A DNA stretch of 64,000 bases from Planotetraspora phitsanulokensis. GTDB taxonomy: Bacteria; Actinomycetota; Actinomycetes; Streptosporangiales; Streptosporangiaceae. How positions within the stretch are numbered: position 1 is the first letter of the stretch; each line of letters begins with the position of its first letter. The position numbers and the translations under genes are program-made. The notes under the pieces are model-generated. The model had not been told where the DNA came from. It was given only the letters and a program-made list of their open reading frames with translations, and did not search any database. Of this stretch, positions 14,570 through 23,028 are shown piece after piece. The DNA lies in the NCBI RefSeq assembly GCF_016863295.1, contig NZ_BOOP01000011.1, forward strand, positions 62,001-126,000. The letters are read 5' to 3'.

Positions 14570-16882
14570 TCACACGTTCCAGCGGGCCGGGCCGCCCGGC
14601 GCGGACTGATACCGGAAGAACCGGCCGGTGTGCAGCGAGGCGCGCAGGTGGGCCCCGGCCAGTGGTGCGGCCGACTCCACTCGTTTGACGGTCGCCCACA
14701 ACGCACGGGTCGCGTTGACGCGGGCGCGTTCGGCTTCGGGGGCCTGTGCCCGCGGCCGGCCACCGAGACCGGTGGCCCGCCGCAACTCGGCCAGCAGGGC
14801 GGTCCGTTCCGCTTGGACGGCCGAGGCCCGCTCGACGTCACCGGCCCGGTCGGCCGTGTCGAACTGCTCGTCGAGCACCCTCAATCGGCTCCGATAGGCC
14901 GTACGGGCGGCCTCGTCGAGAACCGGACCGCCATCGGGCACCCGCAGTCCCGCGCCTCCCGCCACGAGATCCAGCGCCGCGATCTCCTGGCCGGGAGCGG
15001 CCAGCAACGACCGGAGGTACCGCATCCCACGGCTGTCCCGCAGGCGCACCCGCTCGGCCCCGGCGTCGAGACGCCAGTCGTCGCCCTCGCGGACCAGACG
15101 CCACTCGTCGGGCGAGGGGGCGAGCCTCGCGACGAGCCCCGCCATGCCGAGACGCTTCGCCGTCGAACGGGCGCGGTCGAGATCCTCACCGGACCGTGTC
15201 CTGTCGCCCTCACCGTCGCGTGTGGACAGTGCCCGCGCCCGGGCCACCAGGGTCCACGCGAGCCAGGGCAGCGCTCCGATCCGTTGTTCCAGCGCCGCCG
15301 CGTCGTCCAGATGGGAGACGGCCTGGTCCGGCCGGCCCAGCCGCAGGGCCAGCCGTCCCAGGTAGTCGTCCACCGGCCCGGTGATCGTGTTGGCACCGCC
15401 CCAGACGACCAGACGTCCCTGGTAGGGAAGCAGTGCGTCGTACAGGGCCTGCGCGGCCGTCGCGTCCCCGATCCGCGACGCCACGATCGCCAGGTCGGCC
15501 ACGACCCCCAGCCAGCGCGGCCCGGACCCGGCGAGCACGGACGGCAGCAGCCGCTCCAGCTCGAGACCCGCCTCGACGTCGCGCCCGGACTCGGCCAGTG
15601 ACCTGGCCGCGGTCGCCTCGAAGAAATGGCCGGGCAGCCGCCGGGCGATGTTCTGCCAGGGATCGACGAGCGACTCGAACTCGCCCCGCATCGCGGCGAG
15701 GGCGGCGCGCAGCGACCCGACGAGGCGGTCGGTGTCGCTCAGCCCCGCCCGCCGTCCACGCACGGCGACCTCGGCCGCGAGTTCCCCGGCCATGTCGAAC
15801 CGGCCGCGAACCGTCGCCAGCATCGCCTGGCGCGCAAGCACCACCACCGCGGCCTCGGCGTCTCCGGCCAGTTCGGCGGCCCGGGCGTACGTGGTGAGCG
15901 CCGCCTCAGCGGGTCCCAGCTCACCCAGTTCGGCCAGAGCGACGAAGCGCCAGAACAGGCCCCGCCGTTCGGCCAGAGCGTCGGAGGCCCGCCGCGCCTG
16001 CTCGACGATCTCCGACGCGGTGGTCAGGCGTTCATGGGCGGCCGCCGGATCCCACAACGCGTGCAGCCGGGAGTCGAGGACCTCGGCGATCGTGCCGGGA
16101 TCACCGGCCGTCCGGGCCAGGGCGACCGCTTCGTCGACCAGCTCGCGTCTGCGCGCGCCGCCCGACGGGTCGCCCAGTGATTCACGGGCGAGCCGGGCCA
16201 GCACCCGGGCCCGGACGGCGGGCGGCGACGGGCGTTCCGCCGCCGCCTCCAACAGGCGGATCAGGCCGGCGTCAAGGTCGAGGAACTGGGTCCGCGACGG
16301 CGCAGCCAGTGCCAGGTGGATCACCGCGTCGGCCGCAGGGTCGAGATCGGCCAGCTCACCTGCGAGTCCGATGGCGGCTCCGGGCAGCCCGCCCGATGCC
16401 AGCCACACCGCATGGACGGCATCGGGGGCCAGGTCCGGTGTAAGCGTTGCCAGCTCCGGCTCCGTCAGGCCGCGCAGCCGGATCTCCGGCGTCAATCCGA
16501 GGGGATCCTCAGCCGTCGCGAGCAGCACGGTCGCGCCCGAGGCGAGGCGCGAGGCGAGCAGGGAGAGGAACTCGACGGCCGCAGTGCCTGCCCGGTCGAC
16601 GTCGTCGATCAGGAGCAGCCGCGGCTCTTCATGCGGAGGCCGACCTTCGATTTCGCCCAGCAACTGCGCCGAGATCGGCGGACCGGAGCCGAGACCCGTG
16701 CCAGCCACGCGGACCACCGCGATCCCTCTCGCCTCGGCCAGCTCCGCGGCGGCGCCGACCAGCGCCGTCTTGCCGGCTCCCGGCGGTCCCGTGACGATGA
16801 GATGTCCGCCGAGCCCGGCCGCGGCCCGGTCGAGCAGCTGTTCCACCGCGGCGAGGACGCCGCGACGGCCGATCAGGGTCAC
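14570..16882 (-). CDS. Large AAA/STAND-type ATP-binding regulatory protein
   Basis: The 770-residue protein begins with IGRRGVLAAVEQLLD and a Walker A motif GPPGAGKTAL near residue 37. A Walker B-like LLLIDDVDRAGT lies near residue 90. The long helical, TPR-like middle is followed by a conserved actinobacterial segment, RLRDSRGMRYLRSLLAAPG, near residue 625. It lacks the LuxR helix-turn-helix expected at the C-terminus of LAL regulators, so it may act through protein contacts. GTG 16882 starts at the family N-terminus; the upstream in-frame 71 codons look non-coding. It is divergent from the membrane-anchored protein at 17008. Confidence 0.75.
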   Translation of the reverse strand: MTLIGRRGVLAAVEQLLDRAAAGLGGHLIVTGPPGAGKTALVGAAAELAEARGIAVVRVAGTGLGSGPPISAQLLGEIEGRPPHEEPRLLLIDDVDRAGTAAVEFLSLLASRLASGATVLLATAEDPLGLTPEIRLRGLTEPELATLTPDLAPDAVHAVWLASGGLPGAAIGLAGELADLDPAADAVIHLALAAPSRTQFLDLDAGLIRLLEAAAERPSPPAVRARVLARLARESLGDPSGGARRRELVDEAVALARTAGDPGTIAEVLDSRLHALWDPAAAHERLTTASEIVEQARRASDALAERRGLFWRFVALAELGELGPAEAALTTYARAAELAGDAEAAVVVLARQAMLATVRGRFDMAGELAAEVAVRGRRAGLSDTDRLVGSLRAALAAMRGEFESLVDPWQNIARRLPGHFFEATAARSLAESGRDVEAGLELERLLPSVLAGSGPRWLGVVADLAIVASRIGDATAAQALYDALLPYQGRLVVWGGANTITGPVDDYLGRLALRLGRPDQAVSHLDDAAALEQRIGALPWLAWTLVARARALSTRDGEGDRTRSGEDLDRARSTAKRLGMAGLVARLAPSPDEWRLVREGDDWRLDAGAERVRLRDSRGMRYLRSLLAAPGQEIAALDLVAGGAGLRVPDGGPVLDEAARTAYRSRLRVLDEQFDTADRAGDVERASAVQAERTALLAELRRATGLGGRPRAQAPEAERARVNATRALWATVKRVESAAPLAGAHLRASLHTGRFFRYQSAPGGPARWNV

Positions 16883-17007
16883 GTCCGCAGCGTATCGATG
16901 GCCGTTCGCTCCGGTACGAGGCGGTTCGCAAAGGACCACGCGGGCTTGCGCGGGCGGCGGACGTTGGTCTGAACTTGGTGCGACAGCCGTACGACAAAGG
17001 AAGGCCA

Positions 17008-17892
17008 ATGGCCACCGGCCGTGTGGACATCGTCGAGCAGAACCCCCGCGGGCCCCGCTGGGTCGGAACGCTGGTGCTGGTCGCCCTCCTGGCATTGCCG
17101 CTCATCGGGATCCTCGCCGACCGGGACACGAGCCGTCCCGTCCCGATCGTCACCCCCGTACCCCTGCGCAACGCGATCAGCGTGACGCCCAACGCCGTCT
17201 ATCCGGCGGCGACCGGTCAGGGGGACACGAGGACGATGCGGGTCGCCTTCCCCGACGGGTCTCGCGCGGCGATCACCTACCCCACCGATCTGAACCTGTC
17301 CTCGCTGGGGGTGCGGCCGCACGTGAGCGGCACTCTCGGTGGAGACGGGAAGGAGGGCGAGTTCCGCTCCCTCACCGCCCCGCTGTACGGCGAGGCCGAG
17401 ACCGCCTCCGGGCGCCCGATGATCCGCCGTCTCACCGGAAACGTCACGGTGTGGCCCGGGCCGTTGGGGGTGGACACCGCCGGTTCGGTCCTGCTCTTCG
17501 CCTTCGGCGACTGGCGGATCGCCCTGCAGGACACGTCCGCCGGGATGACCTTCGAACAACGGGTGGCCTGGGCGGAGAACCTGCACGGCAGGCTCACCCC
17601 GGACGGTTTCCTCACCCTCTCGGCCGACGGCCCGGTACGGCTCTCGCGACCGGGTCAGACCCGTGAGGGCGTGCTCGTCGGGCCACAGCTGTGGCTCGGG
17701 GGGCTGAGCCGCCGGATGCTGGTGCTGGCCCCGATCCCCGGCTGCGAACGGGCGAGCAAGACGCGCGTCGTCCTCGACTCACGCCATCCCGTCGCGGGGA
17801 GCGTCTGCCGCGGCGGCTTCTACCTGGCCGCCTCAGGCGACGAGGACTTCGTGCGGAGCGCGCTCAAGGATGTGCGTGTCCGTCCCCAATAG
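17008..17892 (+). CDS. Membrane-anchored protein of unknown function
   Basis: I do not recognise this 294-residue protein. A single hydrophobic segment at about residues 17-34 (WVGTLVLVALLALPLIGILA) follows a short cytoplasmic N-terminus, so most of the protein is probably outside the membrane. Two Cys residues near the C-terminus (GCERAS and SVCRGGF) could form a disulfide. AAAGGAAGG precedes ATG 17008. It is divergent from the large ATPase gene. Confidence 0.7.
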   Translation: MATGRVDIVEQNPRGPRWVGTLVLVALLALPLIGILADRDTSRPVPIVTPVPLRNAISVTPNAVYPAATGQGDTRTMRVAFPDGSRAAITYPTDLNLSSLGVRPHVSGTLGGDGKEGEFRSLTAPLYGEAETASGRPMIRRLTGNVTVWPGPLGVDTAGSVLLFAFGDWRIALQDTSAGMTFEQRVAWAENLHGRLTPDGFLTLSADGPVRLSRPGQTREGVLVGPQLWLGGLSRRMLVLAPIPGCERASKTRVVLDSRHPVAGSVCRGGFYLAASGDEDFVRSALKDVRVRPQ

Positions 17893-17918
17893 CAGGGGTC
17901 CTGTGTGGTGATGAAGGC

Positions 17919-17955
17919 GCGGGGCGCGCACACCATGCAGGTGAACACACCCCGC
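17919..17955. terminator. Stem-loop between convergent genes
   Basis: GCGGGG (17919-17924) and CCCCGC (17950-17955) can pair in the short gap between two convergent genes. The stem is only 6 bp with a long loop, so this is a weak call. Confidence 0.35.
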
Positions 17956-17968
17956 CCCTCAAGCCGAG

Positions 17969-19186
17969 TCAGCGATTGCCGGCCGCAAGCCGCCCGCTCG
18001 ACGCGTGTACGGCGCCGTCGCCGGCGAACGACACCGACGAGCCGCGCCAGTTCACGCCGGGCACTGTGGCACAGCCGTCATAACCAGTGGTCAGGTCGAT
18101 CGACTTCTTGCCCTTGCCCTTGGCCAGGTGCACCGTCTTGCCGGGGAACCCGAGGCCGTTCTCGGCGTTGACCAGGCACACCTCGTCGCCATGGGCCTTC
18201 TCATGACGGTGCACGACAAGCTTGGAGTCGACCGCCTCTCCGGCCGCCGCCACGATGAGGTCGGGCTGGTTGGTCTGGACTCCGTCGGCGCCCATCGAAC
18301 GGGCGAGCTGGAACTGGGCCACTTCCTGGTCGGGGCCGGCGTCGTACGCGTGCGGCATGACGACCGCGCACGAGTCATGGGCCGCGGCGATGGACTCGGG
18401 CGAGTACTCGGCCAGCGTGGAACCGAAGACCTTGGCGACCTGCCCGATCTCGTAGATCAAGAAGCCGGGCTCCCACGAGTCGCGGTTGTAGATGATCCGG
18501 GCGCCGGGCTCGGCGACCAGGATCCGCGGGTCGCCCGAGTTCCAGATCGACTCCTCGATCAGGCCGTACTTGCCCACCAGTTCGGCGAGCTTGCCTTCCT
18601 CGGTCACCGATCCCTTGACGTCGAGTTCGACGCCGCGACCGACCCGCTGAGCGAGGGCGAGGATCTCATCCAGCGAGGCGATCTGCGCCGGGTCGTATTC
18701 GCCGCCCTTCCAGGGCTCGTAGTCGGCGGCGTTGAGGGCGCGCACCTCGTCGTAGGTCAGGTCCGCGATGTTGCCGGTGCCGTTGGTCGTACGGTCGACC
18801 GTGGAGTCGTGCAGCGCGACGAAACGCCCGTCCTTGGTCTGCTGGACGTCGACCTCGACCATGTCGACCCCGTACGCGAAGGCGTACTCGTACGACTTGA
18901 GGGTGTTCTCAGGGGCGAGGCTGTTGGCTCCCCGGTGCGCGGAGATCAACACGTTGTCGGAACCCTTGTCCGGAGTTCCGGCGTCGACCCAACGACCGGG
19001 TTCCGGTACCTGGTCACACACCGGCTGCTTCACCAACGGCTTCAGCGCGGCGATCGCTTGCCGGACCTGCTCGACCCGGGGGTCGTCCTCGGCATGGGCG
19101 CTGGCGTTGCCCGCGACCAGGCCCGCCGTTATCACAGCGACGGCGGCCAGCGACCGCACGGCCCGGCGCGCACTGGGGAACGTCAT
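17969..19186 (-). CDS. Secreted glycerophosphodiester phosphodiesterase
   Basis: The protein is 405 residues. A Sec signal peptide (MTFPSARRAVRSLAAVAVIT, then cleavage near SAHA) is followed by a GDPD TIM barrel: the catalytic ISAHRGANSLAPENT with His-Arg and Glu, then GVDMVEVDVQQTKDGRFVALHD with metal-binding Glu/Asp and His. A C-terminal region of about 100 residues with paired Cys residues may be a small extracellular add-on domain. ATG 19186 has GAGAGGA upstream and begins the signal peptide. It probably releases glycerol-3-phosphate from wall teichoic-type polymers or phospholipid head groups. Confidence 0.88.
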   Translation of the reverse strand: MTFPSARRAVRSLAAVAVITAGLVAGNASAHAEDDPRVEQVRQAIAALKPLVKQPVCDQVPEPGRWVDAGTPDKGSDNVLISAHRGANSLAPENTLKSYEYAFAYGVDMVEVDVQQTKDGRFVALHDSTVDRTTNGTGNIADLTYDEVRALNAADYEPWKGGEYDPAQIASLDEILALAQRVGRGVELDVKGSVTEEGKLAELVGKYGLIEESIWNSGDPRILVAEPGARIIYNRDSWEPGFLIYEIGQVAKVFGSTLAEYSPESIAAAHDSCAVVMPHAYDAGPDQEVAQFQLARSMGADGVQTNQPDLIVAAAGEAVDSKLVVHRHEKAHGDEVCLVNAENGLGFPGKTVHLAKGKGKKSIDLTTGYDGCATVPGVNWRGSSVSFAGDGAVHASSGRLAAGNR

Positions 19187-19381
19187 GTCCGATCCTCTCG
19201 ACGATCTCATTGACTCCGTCGAGCATTCCGATGTTGCTGAACCCATCGGTGAATCGACCCTGACGACCAAAAGGCATATTTCAGACTTCTGAGGTGATCG
19301 ACTACATGACCGCCGAAGACGAACTCCAGCCGATCGAGGAACGCTTCGATCTTCGCGAGGGCGGGGAGGCAGTCGTCGCGC

Positions 19382-19510
19382 CTGGCCCGCGATCAGGAAC
19401 CCGGCAAGCCGGGCGATCGAGGACTGGCGAGACCCGGAGAGCTCACGCCTCGCCGGCGGTCAGACCGACCGGGCAAATCACGCCAGTCCCCGCGGCGGCG
19501 CAGTGCCCAG
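19382..19510 (-). repeat. Displaced msrA 3'-end copy C (diverged)
   Basis: The minus strand of this segment encodes GTGVICPVGLTAGEA followed by a stop, almost the last residues of MsrA ([15 protein letters not shown]). It is preceded in plus-strand order by a decayed version of the GATCGAGG-containing stem found in copies A and B. It lies in the 358-nt gene-free stretch 19187-19544. The rest of that stretch shows only the upstream region of the phosphodiesterase gene. Confidence 0.75.
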
Positions 19511-19544
19511 TCAGAAATTTCCCACCGAGTGGCACTCGTCTATG

Positions 19545-20009
19545 TCAGAAGGGCTGCATCTGGTCGAGAACCTTCGCTGCGATCTCCACGATCGTTTCGA
19601 CCTTCACCATGTCTGCCCGGACATCATCGGCGCTGAAACGTGGAGATCCCAGACGCGGATATTCCGCTTCGTTCCGTCGTCGCCGCATCCGATCGAAGGG
19701 ACGCAAGTTCTGGCCAAGCGGTGGATCAAGCTGTGCGATGACCGCCTCGTATACCGCAATGTGCCCGCCGCGACTACCGGCCCGTAGACCTTGGTTCTCC
19801 AGAACTGCGCAAAGCGCCTTACGCGATGCGTCATAGAGCAACTGGTAAGCACCAATCGGATCCGACTCCATTGCAAGTCGAGCCGTCGCCATATGCTTCC
19901 GAGCCTGGTCGAGCAGCTCATCAGCCTGGGCACGGCTCGCCGCAACCCTTTCGACCTCCCCACGGGAGAGCATGCCCTCAACGAGGGCGCGCCCCTGTTC
20001 CCACGTCAC
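19545..20009 (-). CDS. HEPN-domain protein (partner of an MNT nucleotidyltransferase)
   Basis: The 154-residue all-helical protein has a central HEPN region: DELLDQARKHMATARLAMESDP, YQLLYDASRKALCAVLENQG, and the end motif RRRRNEAEYP. The catalytic-type Arg-x4-His-x-Tyr of HepT toxins is not intact, since the His position appears to be Ala. It may therefore be inactive as RNase or belong to the related RN...EY subgroup. Its start overlaps the end of the nucleotidyltransferase gene (ATGA), giving the order MNT-HEPN, a type VII-like toxin-antitoxin module. Confidence 0.78.
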   Translation of the reverse strand: MTWEQGRALVEGMLSRGEVERVAASRAQADELLDQARKHMATARLAMESDPIGAYQLLYDASRKALCAVLENQGLRAGSRGGHIAVYEAVIAQLDPPLGQNLRPFDRMRRRRNEAEYPRLGSPRFSADDVRADMVKVETIVEIAAKVLDQMQPF

Positions 20010-20614
20010 CGACCACGCCCCCTATCGATCTTGAGCTGCACCAATGGCCGGGACCTGACCGTGTCCAGGAAGGGATCGCCGGCTGAAGCCTCCCAGGCGG
20101 CACGGCTCACCCGGCGCATGTTGACCTCCCTGCCAAGCCGGCGCTCCGCGGCTCTGGCCGCGTCATAGAGATCATCTTCATCAACGTCCCCGATGATGAG
20201 GACGTCTACGTCCCTCGGTACTCTGCCCGGCTCGCCCGAGTAACGCGCCGCCCAGGAGCCGTAGATGTAGGCCTCTTCGACACCGGCCACATCGGCCAGC
20301 CACTCGCCGAGAACGGCCGACGGCCCATACGTCAGAGCGAGCAACTCAGTGAGTGGCCGAGCCACGACCACATCGGTGTCAGCGCGGACCATCCGCAAGT
20401 TGCCCACTCTTCGTTCGATGATCAGGCCCGCCCCGGAGAGACGATCGACCTCGCGGGTGACGGTCGAAGCCGAAACACCGAACCTCTTCGCCAGCTCAAT
20501 CTGTGCGTACTCTTCGTCGGGATGCAAAAAGAGCCATGCCAGGAGCTCTCCCTGGAAGGGAGAACGCAGGAGGGGCAGCAAGACAGAAGGCGGCTGTTTC
20601 ATAAACTGAAACAT
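20006..20614 (-). CDS. MNT-type nucleotidyltransferase with N-terminal helix-turn-helix
   Basis: The 202-residue protein starts with a winged helix (EEYAQIELAKRFGVSASTVTREVDRLSGAGLI, about residues 33-64). An MNT catalytic core follows, in which GSW and a later DVDVLIIGD provide the Gly-Ser and Asp-x-Asp metal site. In type VII systems the MNT protein AMPylates the HEPN toxin; here it also carries a DNA-binding domain, suggesting autoregulation. I chose ATG 20614; the track-like longer start at 20686 adds unrelated residues. ATG 20602 is an alternative. Confidence 0.8.
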   Translation of the reverse strand: MFQFMKQPPSVLLPLLRSPFQGELLAWLFLHPDEEYAQIELAKRFGVSASTVTREVDRLSGAGLIIERRVGNLRMVRADTDVVVARPLTELLALTYGPSAVLGEWLADVAGVEEAYIYGSWAARYSGEPGRVPRDVDVLIIGDVDEDDLYDAARAAERRLGREVNMRRVSRAAWEASAGDPFLDTVRSRPLVQLKIDRGRGR

Positions 20615-20761
20615 AGCTTGCAGCTTACGCAAGTTGCACGTTCTACGTGCAGGAACTCGCGTTCTTAAGTCGAGCCGCTCGTACACGCCCCCCTCTCGTC
20701 TTGACGCCTCACCCGCCGGCTACTCCCCCAGACGAGCCCGTCACTCCCGCCGGACCCTACG

Positions 20762-20815
20762 CCGAAGGGTCACTTAGCTTGACGCTGGTGCCAACGATGC
20801 CGCAGTGGCCCGGCG
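20762..20815 (-). repeat. MsrA-tail-like repeat 1 (short type)
   Basis: The minus strand encodes GHCGIVGTSVKLSDPS, which resembles the MsrA C-terminal [10 protein letters not shown] segment with an alternative ending. The plus-strand core GGGTCACTTAGCTTGACGCT recurs at 21743, 36148, 38417 and 39219. It sits between the HEPN/MNT module and the RelE/Phd module. Confidence 0.75.
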
Positions 20816-20853
20816 TCGAACAGCACGCGTTTCAGCGTGAACGCCGGCGAGGG

Positions 20854-21372
20854 CTAGCGGGACTTGGAGCGGAACTCCGCCCAAAGATCGACGGCTTCTT
20901 CCAGGTCGAGTGCTGCCACAGCTTCCCGAGCCATGCCGGCCGTGTAGATCAATCGATTGGCAAGCCAGTCGGGTACCGGCTCGCGCACCGGCATCTCATC
21001 GATGCGGATGTGATCGGTGAAAGCACCCAGACGATCGATGACTTCGCCGAGGCGGACAACGTCGGGCCGTGAACCTCCGGCCGCGCGGACTTGTGCCTGG
21101 GCTTCGGCGTAGACCTCGGCGTCAGCCCTCTCTCCGACCGCCCAAATCTCACAGATCTCAACCATCTTGTCGTCAGTGATCCGGTAGACGACCCTCCACA
21201 TGTTCCGCCCCACGACAAGCTTCCGGAACCCGGTCAGCTCACCGCCCAGCGGGTAGCCCGCTTCCGAGTTCTCCAAAAGGAGGAGGATCTTCTTGAGGAC
21301 CTTGGGTACGGCATCCGGGCCGATCCTTCGGAGATCATCAATGGCCGGGTCGGTGAATACGACGTCGGACAC
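20854..21372 (-). CDS. RelE/ParE-type toxin with C-terminal extension
   Basis: The 172-residue protein has an N-terminal RelE/ParE fold: VVFTDPAIDDLRRIGPDAVPKVLKKILLLLEN, then the core YPLGGELTGFRKLVVGRNMWRVVYRI with the usual basic residues, then EICEIWAVGERADAEVYAEA. This covers about 95 residues. The remaining 75 or so residues are an extra helical region unusual for the family. It follows the Phd-type antitoxin gene by 2 nt on the same strand. Confidence 0.85.
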   Translation of the reverse strand: MSDVVFTDPAIDDLRRIGPDAVPKVLKKILLLLENSEAGYPLGGELTGFRKLVVGRNMWRVVYRITDDKMVEICEIWAVGERADAEVYAEAQAQVRAAGGSRPDVVRLGEVIDRLGAFTDHIRIDEMPVREPVPDWLANRLIYTAGMAREAVAALDLEEAVDLWAEFRSKSR

Positions 21373-21374
21373 TG

Positions 21375-21686
21375 CTACTCGTCGTCATCCGGAAGCGCAG
21401 CCAGCGACTCACGGGTATGCCCGAAGGCGGATAGGACCTCGTCCATCGACGTCCGCCGCCCCGTGTCCGTGGCGGCTCTGACGAGAACCAAGGCCAGATC
21501 CCGCAGGTCTGCTGCGGCTTCTTCCAACTCGTTGAGACGTCGCATACTCACGACTGCCGCGATCGGCTGGTGCCGGCGGGTTACCACCAGATCCGCACCC
21601 TGCTCCGCATCAGCCACCAGGCGTGCCACCCCACGCTGCGCGGCCTCGGTGACCGTGAGCTCGGTCGCGTCATGGAGAACAGTCAT
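21375..21686 (-). CDS. Phd/YefM-type antitoxin
   Basis: The 103-residue protein begins with TELTVTEAAQRGVARLVADAEQGADLVVTRRHQPIAAVVSM, the typical Phd/YefM DNA-binding N-terminus. A toxin-binding C-terminal tail ends in DDDE. ATG 21686 is favoured: TACAGT lies 7 nt upstream, so the mRNA is probably leaderless, and a palindrome covers this -10 element. The toxin gene follows. Confidence 0.88.
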   Translation of the reverse strand: MTVLHDATELTVTEAAQRGVARLVADAEQGADLVVTRRHQPIAAVVSMRRLNELEEAAADLRDLALVLVRAATDTGRRTSMDEVLSAFGHTRESLAALPDDDE

Positions 21687-21693
21687 ACAAGAA

Positions 21694-21713
21694 CTGTATA
21701 GATAGATATACAG
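21694..21713. promoter_or_regulatory. Phd/YefM operator overlapping the promoter
   Basis: CTGTATA-GATAGA-TATACAG is a perfect 7-bp inverted repeat that includes the -10 element (TACAGT on the minus strand) of the antitoxin gene. Autorepression by the antitoxin or TA complex is the family rule. Confidence 0.7.
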
Positions 21714-21742
21714 AAGAACAAGTGACTGCTCGCACGCAGCGA

Positions 21743-21793
21743 CCTGAAGGGTCACTTAGCTTGACGCTGGTGCCAACGAGGCTGCTGTAGCCG
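21743..21793 (-). repeat. MsrA-tail-like repeat 2 (short type)
   Basis: The minus strand encodes GYSSLVGTSVKLSDPS. The plus-strand core GGGTCACTTAGCTTGACGCT is identical to repeat 1 through CTGGTGCCAACGA. It separates the RelE/Phd module from a decayed TA pair. Confidence 0.75.
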
Positions 21794-22023
21794 GACGTCT
21801 CGTCCACCCGCCGATCTGCAGGCTCGTCTGGATACACGCGGTAGACGATTCGATTTACGCGAAGATGTATGCGGAATATGCGAAGCGTCGAGGCTCGGGG
21901 GGCGCCCATCTTCCGCACGGAGACTCCTCCCACCCCCTTGACCGCGTCACTGGTGCCGAACCTGATATCCCATTCACCGTCAGGAGGTGGGACCGTAACC
22001 CGATCTCCACGCTTCAGACTCAC
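21790..22023 (-). pseudogene. Remnant of a RelE-like toxin gene
   Basis: The minus strand starts with KRGDRVTVPPPDGEWDIRFG and then SDAVKG. This is the N-terminus of a common actinobacterial RelE-like toxin family. After about 35 residues the similarity stops, and the frame continues into the MsrA-tail repeat. The body of the toxin is deleted. It follows an antitoxin remnant on the same strand. Confidence 0.6.
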
Positions 22024-22033
22024 GCTGAAACCT

Positions 22034-22279
22034 CTACCGGCCCAAAGTCGCCGCTCGTAGCCTTGCGCGCCTGGGCATGGTTCCAGGGTCAGCCTTGATC
22101 CGAGCGGTCGCCCGCCAGCCTGCGATCACTTCCTGCGCGGTGAGATCAACATCCAGTTCCGCGGCGCGCATCGCGGTGAGTGACACATACTCGGCCGAGA
22201 CGCGCAGCGCGTTCGGCGACGCCCTGGGGTTTCTCGACAGGTCCGAGAAGGTGACCGCGTCGGCATTGCTACTGCTCAC
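22034..22279 (-). pseudogene. Decayed antitoxin gene
   Basis: From GTG 22279 the frame reads SSSNADAVTFSDLSRNP, a start typical of prevent-host-death-like antitoxins in actinomycetes. The following DNA-binding segment is missing and the C-terminus is unrelated. It lies directly upstream of the toxin remnant, so both are the wreck of one TA module. The 233 nt upstream to the MarR gene show nothing recognisable. Confidence 0.45.
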
Positions 22280-22512
22280 GGCACCATCATGAGTCAGTAC
22301 ACCTTCTGATAGCCGGACAATGACGAAGGGGGCGTCGACTCGCGGCACGCCGCCGCGGCAGGGCAGCCACGGAGTGCTCCAGGGGCGGATCTCAAGCAGG
22401 TCGACAAGAGCTGCGAACGAAAGCACCCCCCTTGGGGAGCACGGGCTCAAGCTCACCCCGCCGCGGAGCGGCACAGTGATCCCGGGGACGCGCTCGAGCC
22501 GTACAGCCGTGG

Positions 22513-22938
22513 TCACAGCAGGTCGCTGCCCGACTTGTAGACCTTGGTCAGCGCGATCATCAACTGGCGGCGCTCGTCCTCGGTCAGGTCGGCGGTGACC
22601 TTCTCTTCCAGACTGCGGCGCTCGGCCTCGACCGGCCCCTGAAGCGCCCGGCCCGCGTCGGTCAACCAGAGCCTCACCAGCCTGCTGTCATGTTCGTCGC
22701 GGCGACGGGTCAGCAGGCCGACGGCGCTCATCCGGGTGGCCATTTTGACGACGGTAGGCGTGGTGACATGCAGCGCGGCGGCGATCTCGCCGGGCGTGCT
22801 GCCATCGCGTTCCCACAACGCCGCCAGCAGGTGATCCTGCCCCTGGTGCAGGCCGTGGCGGCGCATGGCGGTCTCGGCCAGCCCACGCAGCACCTTCGTC
22901 GTTCGGCTGTGCAAGTCAAGGAACTCGGGCAACGCCAC
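22513..22938 (-). CDS. MarR family transcriptional regulator
   Basis: The 141-residue MarR protein has the winged helix STPGEIAAALHVTTPTVVKMATRMSAVGLLTRRRDEHDSRLVRLWLTDAGR (about residues 47-97). It is divergent from the NmrA-like gene at 23029. TAATCATTA and GGCTAAT repeats in the gap overlap a good promoter. Confidence 0.88.
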   Translation of the reverse strand: MALPEFLDLHSRTTKVLRGLAETAMRRHGLHQGQDHLLAALWERDGSTPGEIAAALHVTTPTVVKMATRMSAVGLLTRRRDEHDSRLVRLWLTDAGRALQGPVEAERRSLEEKVTADLTEDERRQLMIALTKVYKSGSDLL

Positions 22939-22955
22939 CTCCGGAAACAGGTCGA

Positions 22956-22984
22956 TTGACGGCTAATCATTAACCGGCTAATCT
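22956..22984 (+). promoter_or_regulatory. Promoter with overlapping MarR-type repeats
   Basis: TTGACG (22956-22961) and TAATCT (22979-22984) are separated by 17 nt and point to the NmrA-like gene. GGCTAATCATTAACC (22961-22975), an imperfect palindrome, lies between the hexamers and is a likely MarR site. Confidence 0.65.
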
Positions 22985-23028
22985 TCCCGAACGCCACATC
23001 GTTAGACGGCAAATGACTAGGAGTGTCG

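Noticed and set aside
13676-15601. 641-codon open frame on the plus strand
   Set aside because: It runs antisense to the alpha/beta hydrolase and the large ATPase, both with clear motifs, and its translation is Arg/Pro/Gln-rich as expected from a high-GC shadow frame.
19187-19381. Possible small gene between the phosphodiesterase and repeat C
   Set aside because: Short frames only, no ribosome site and no recognisable protein.
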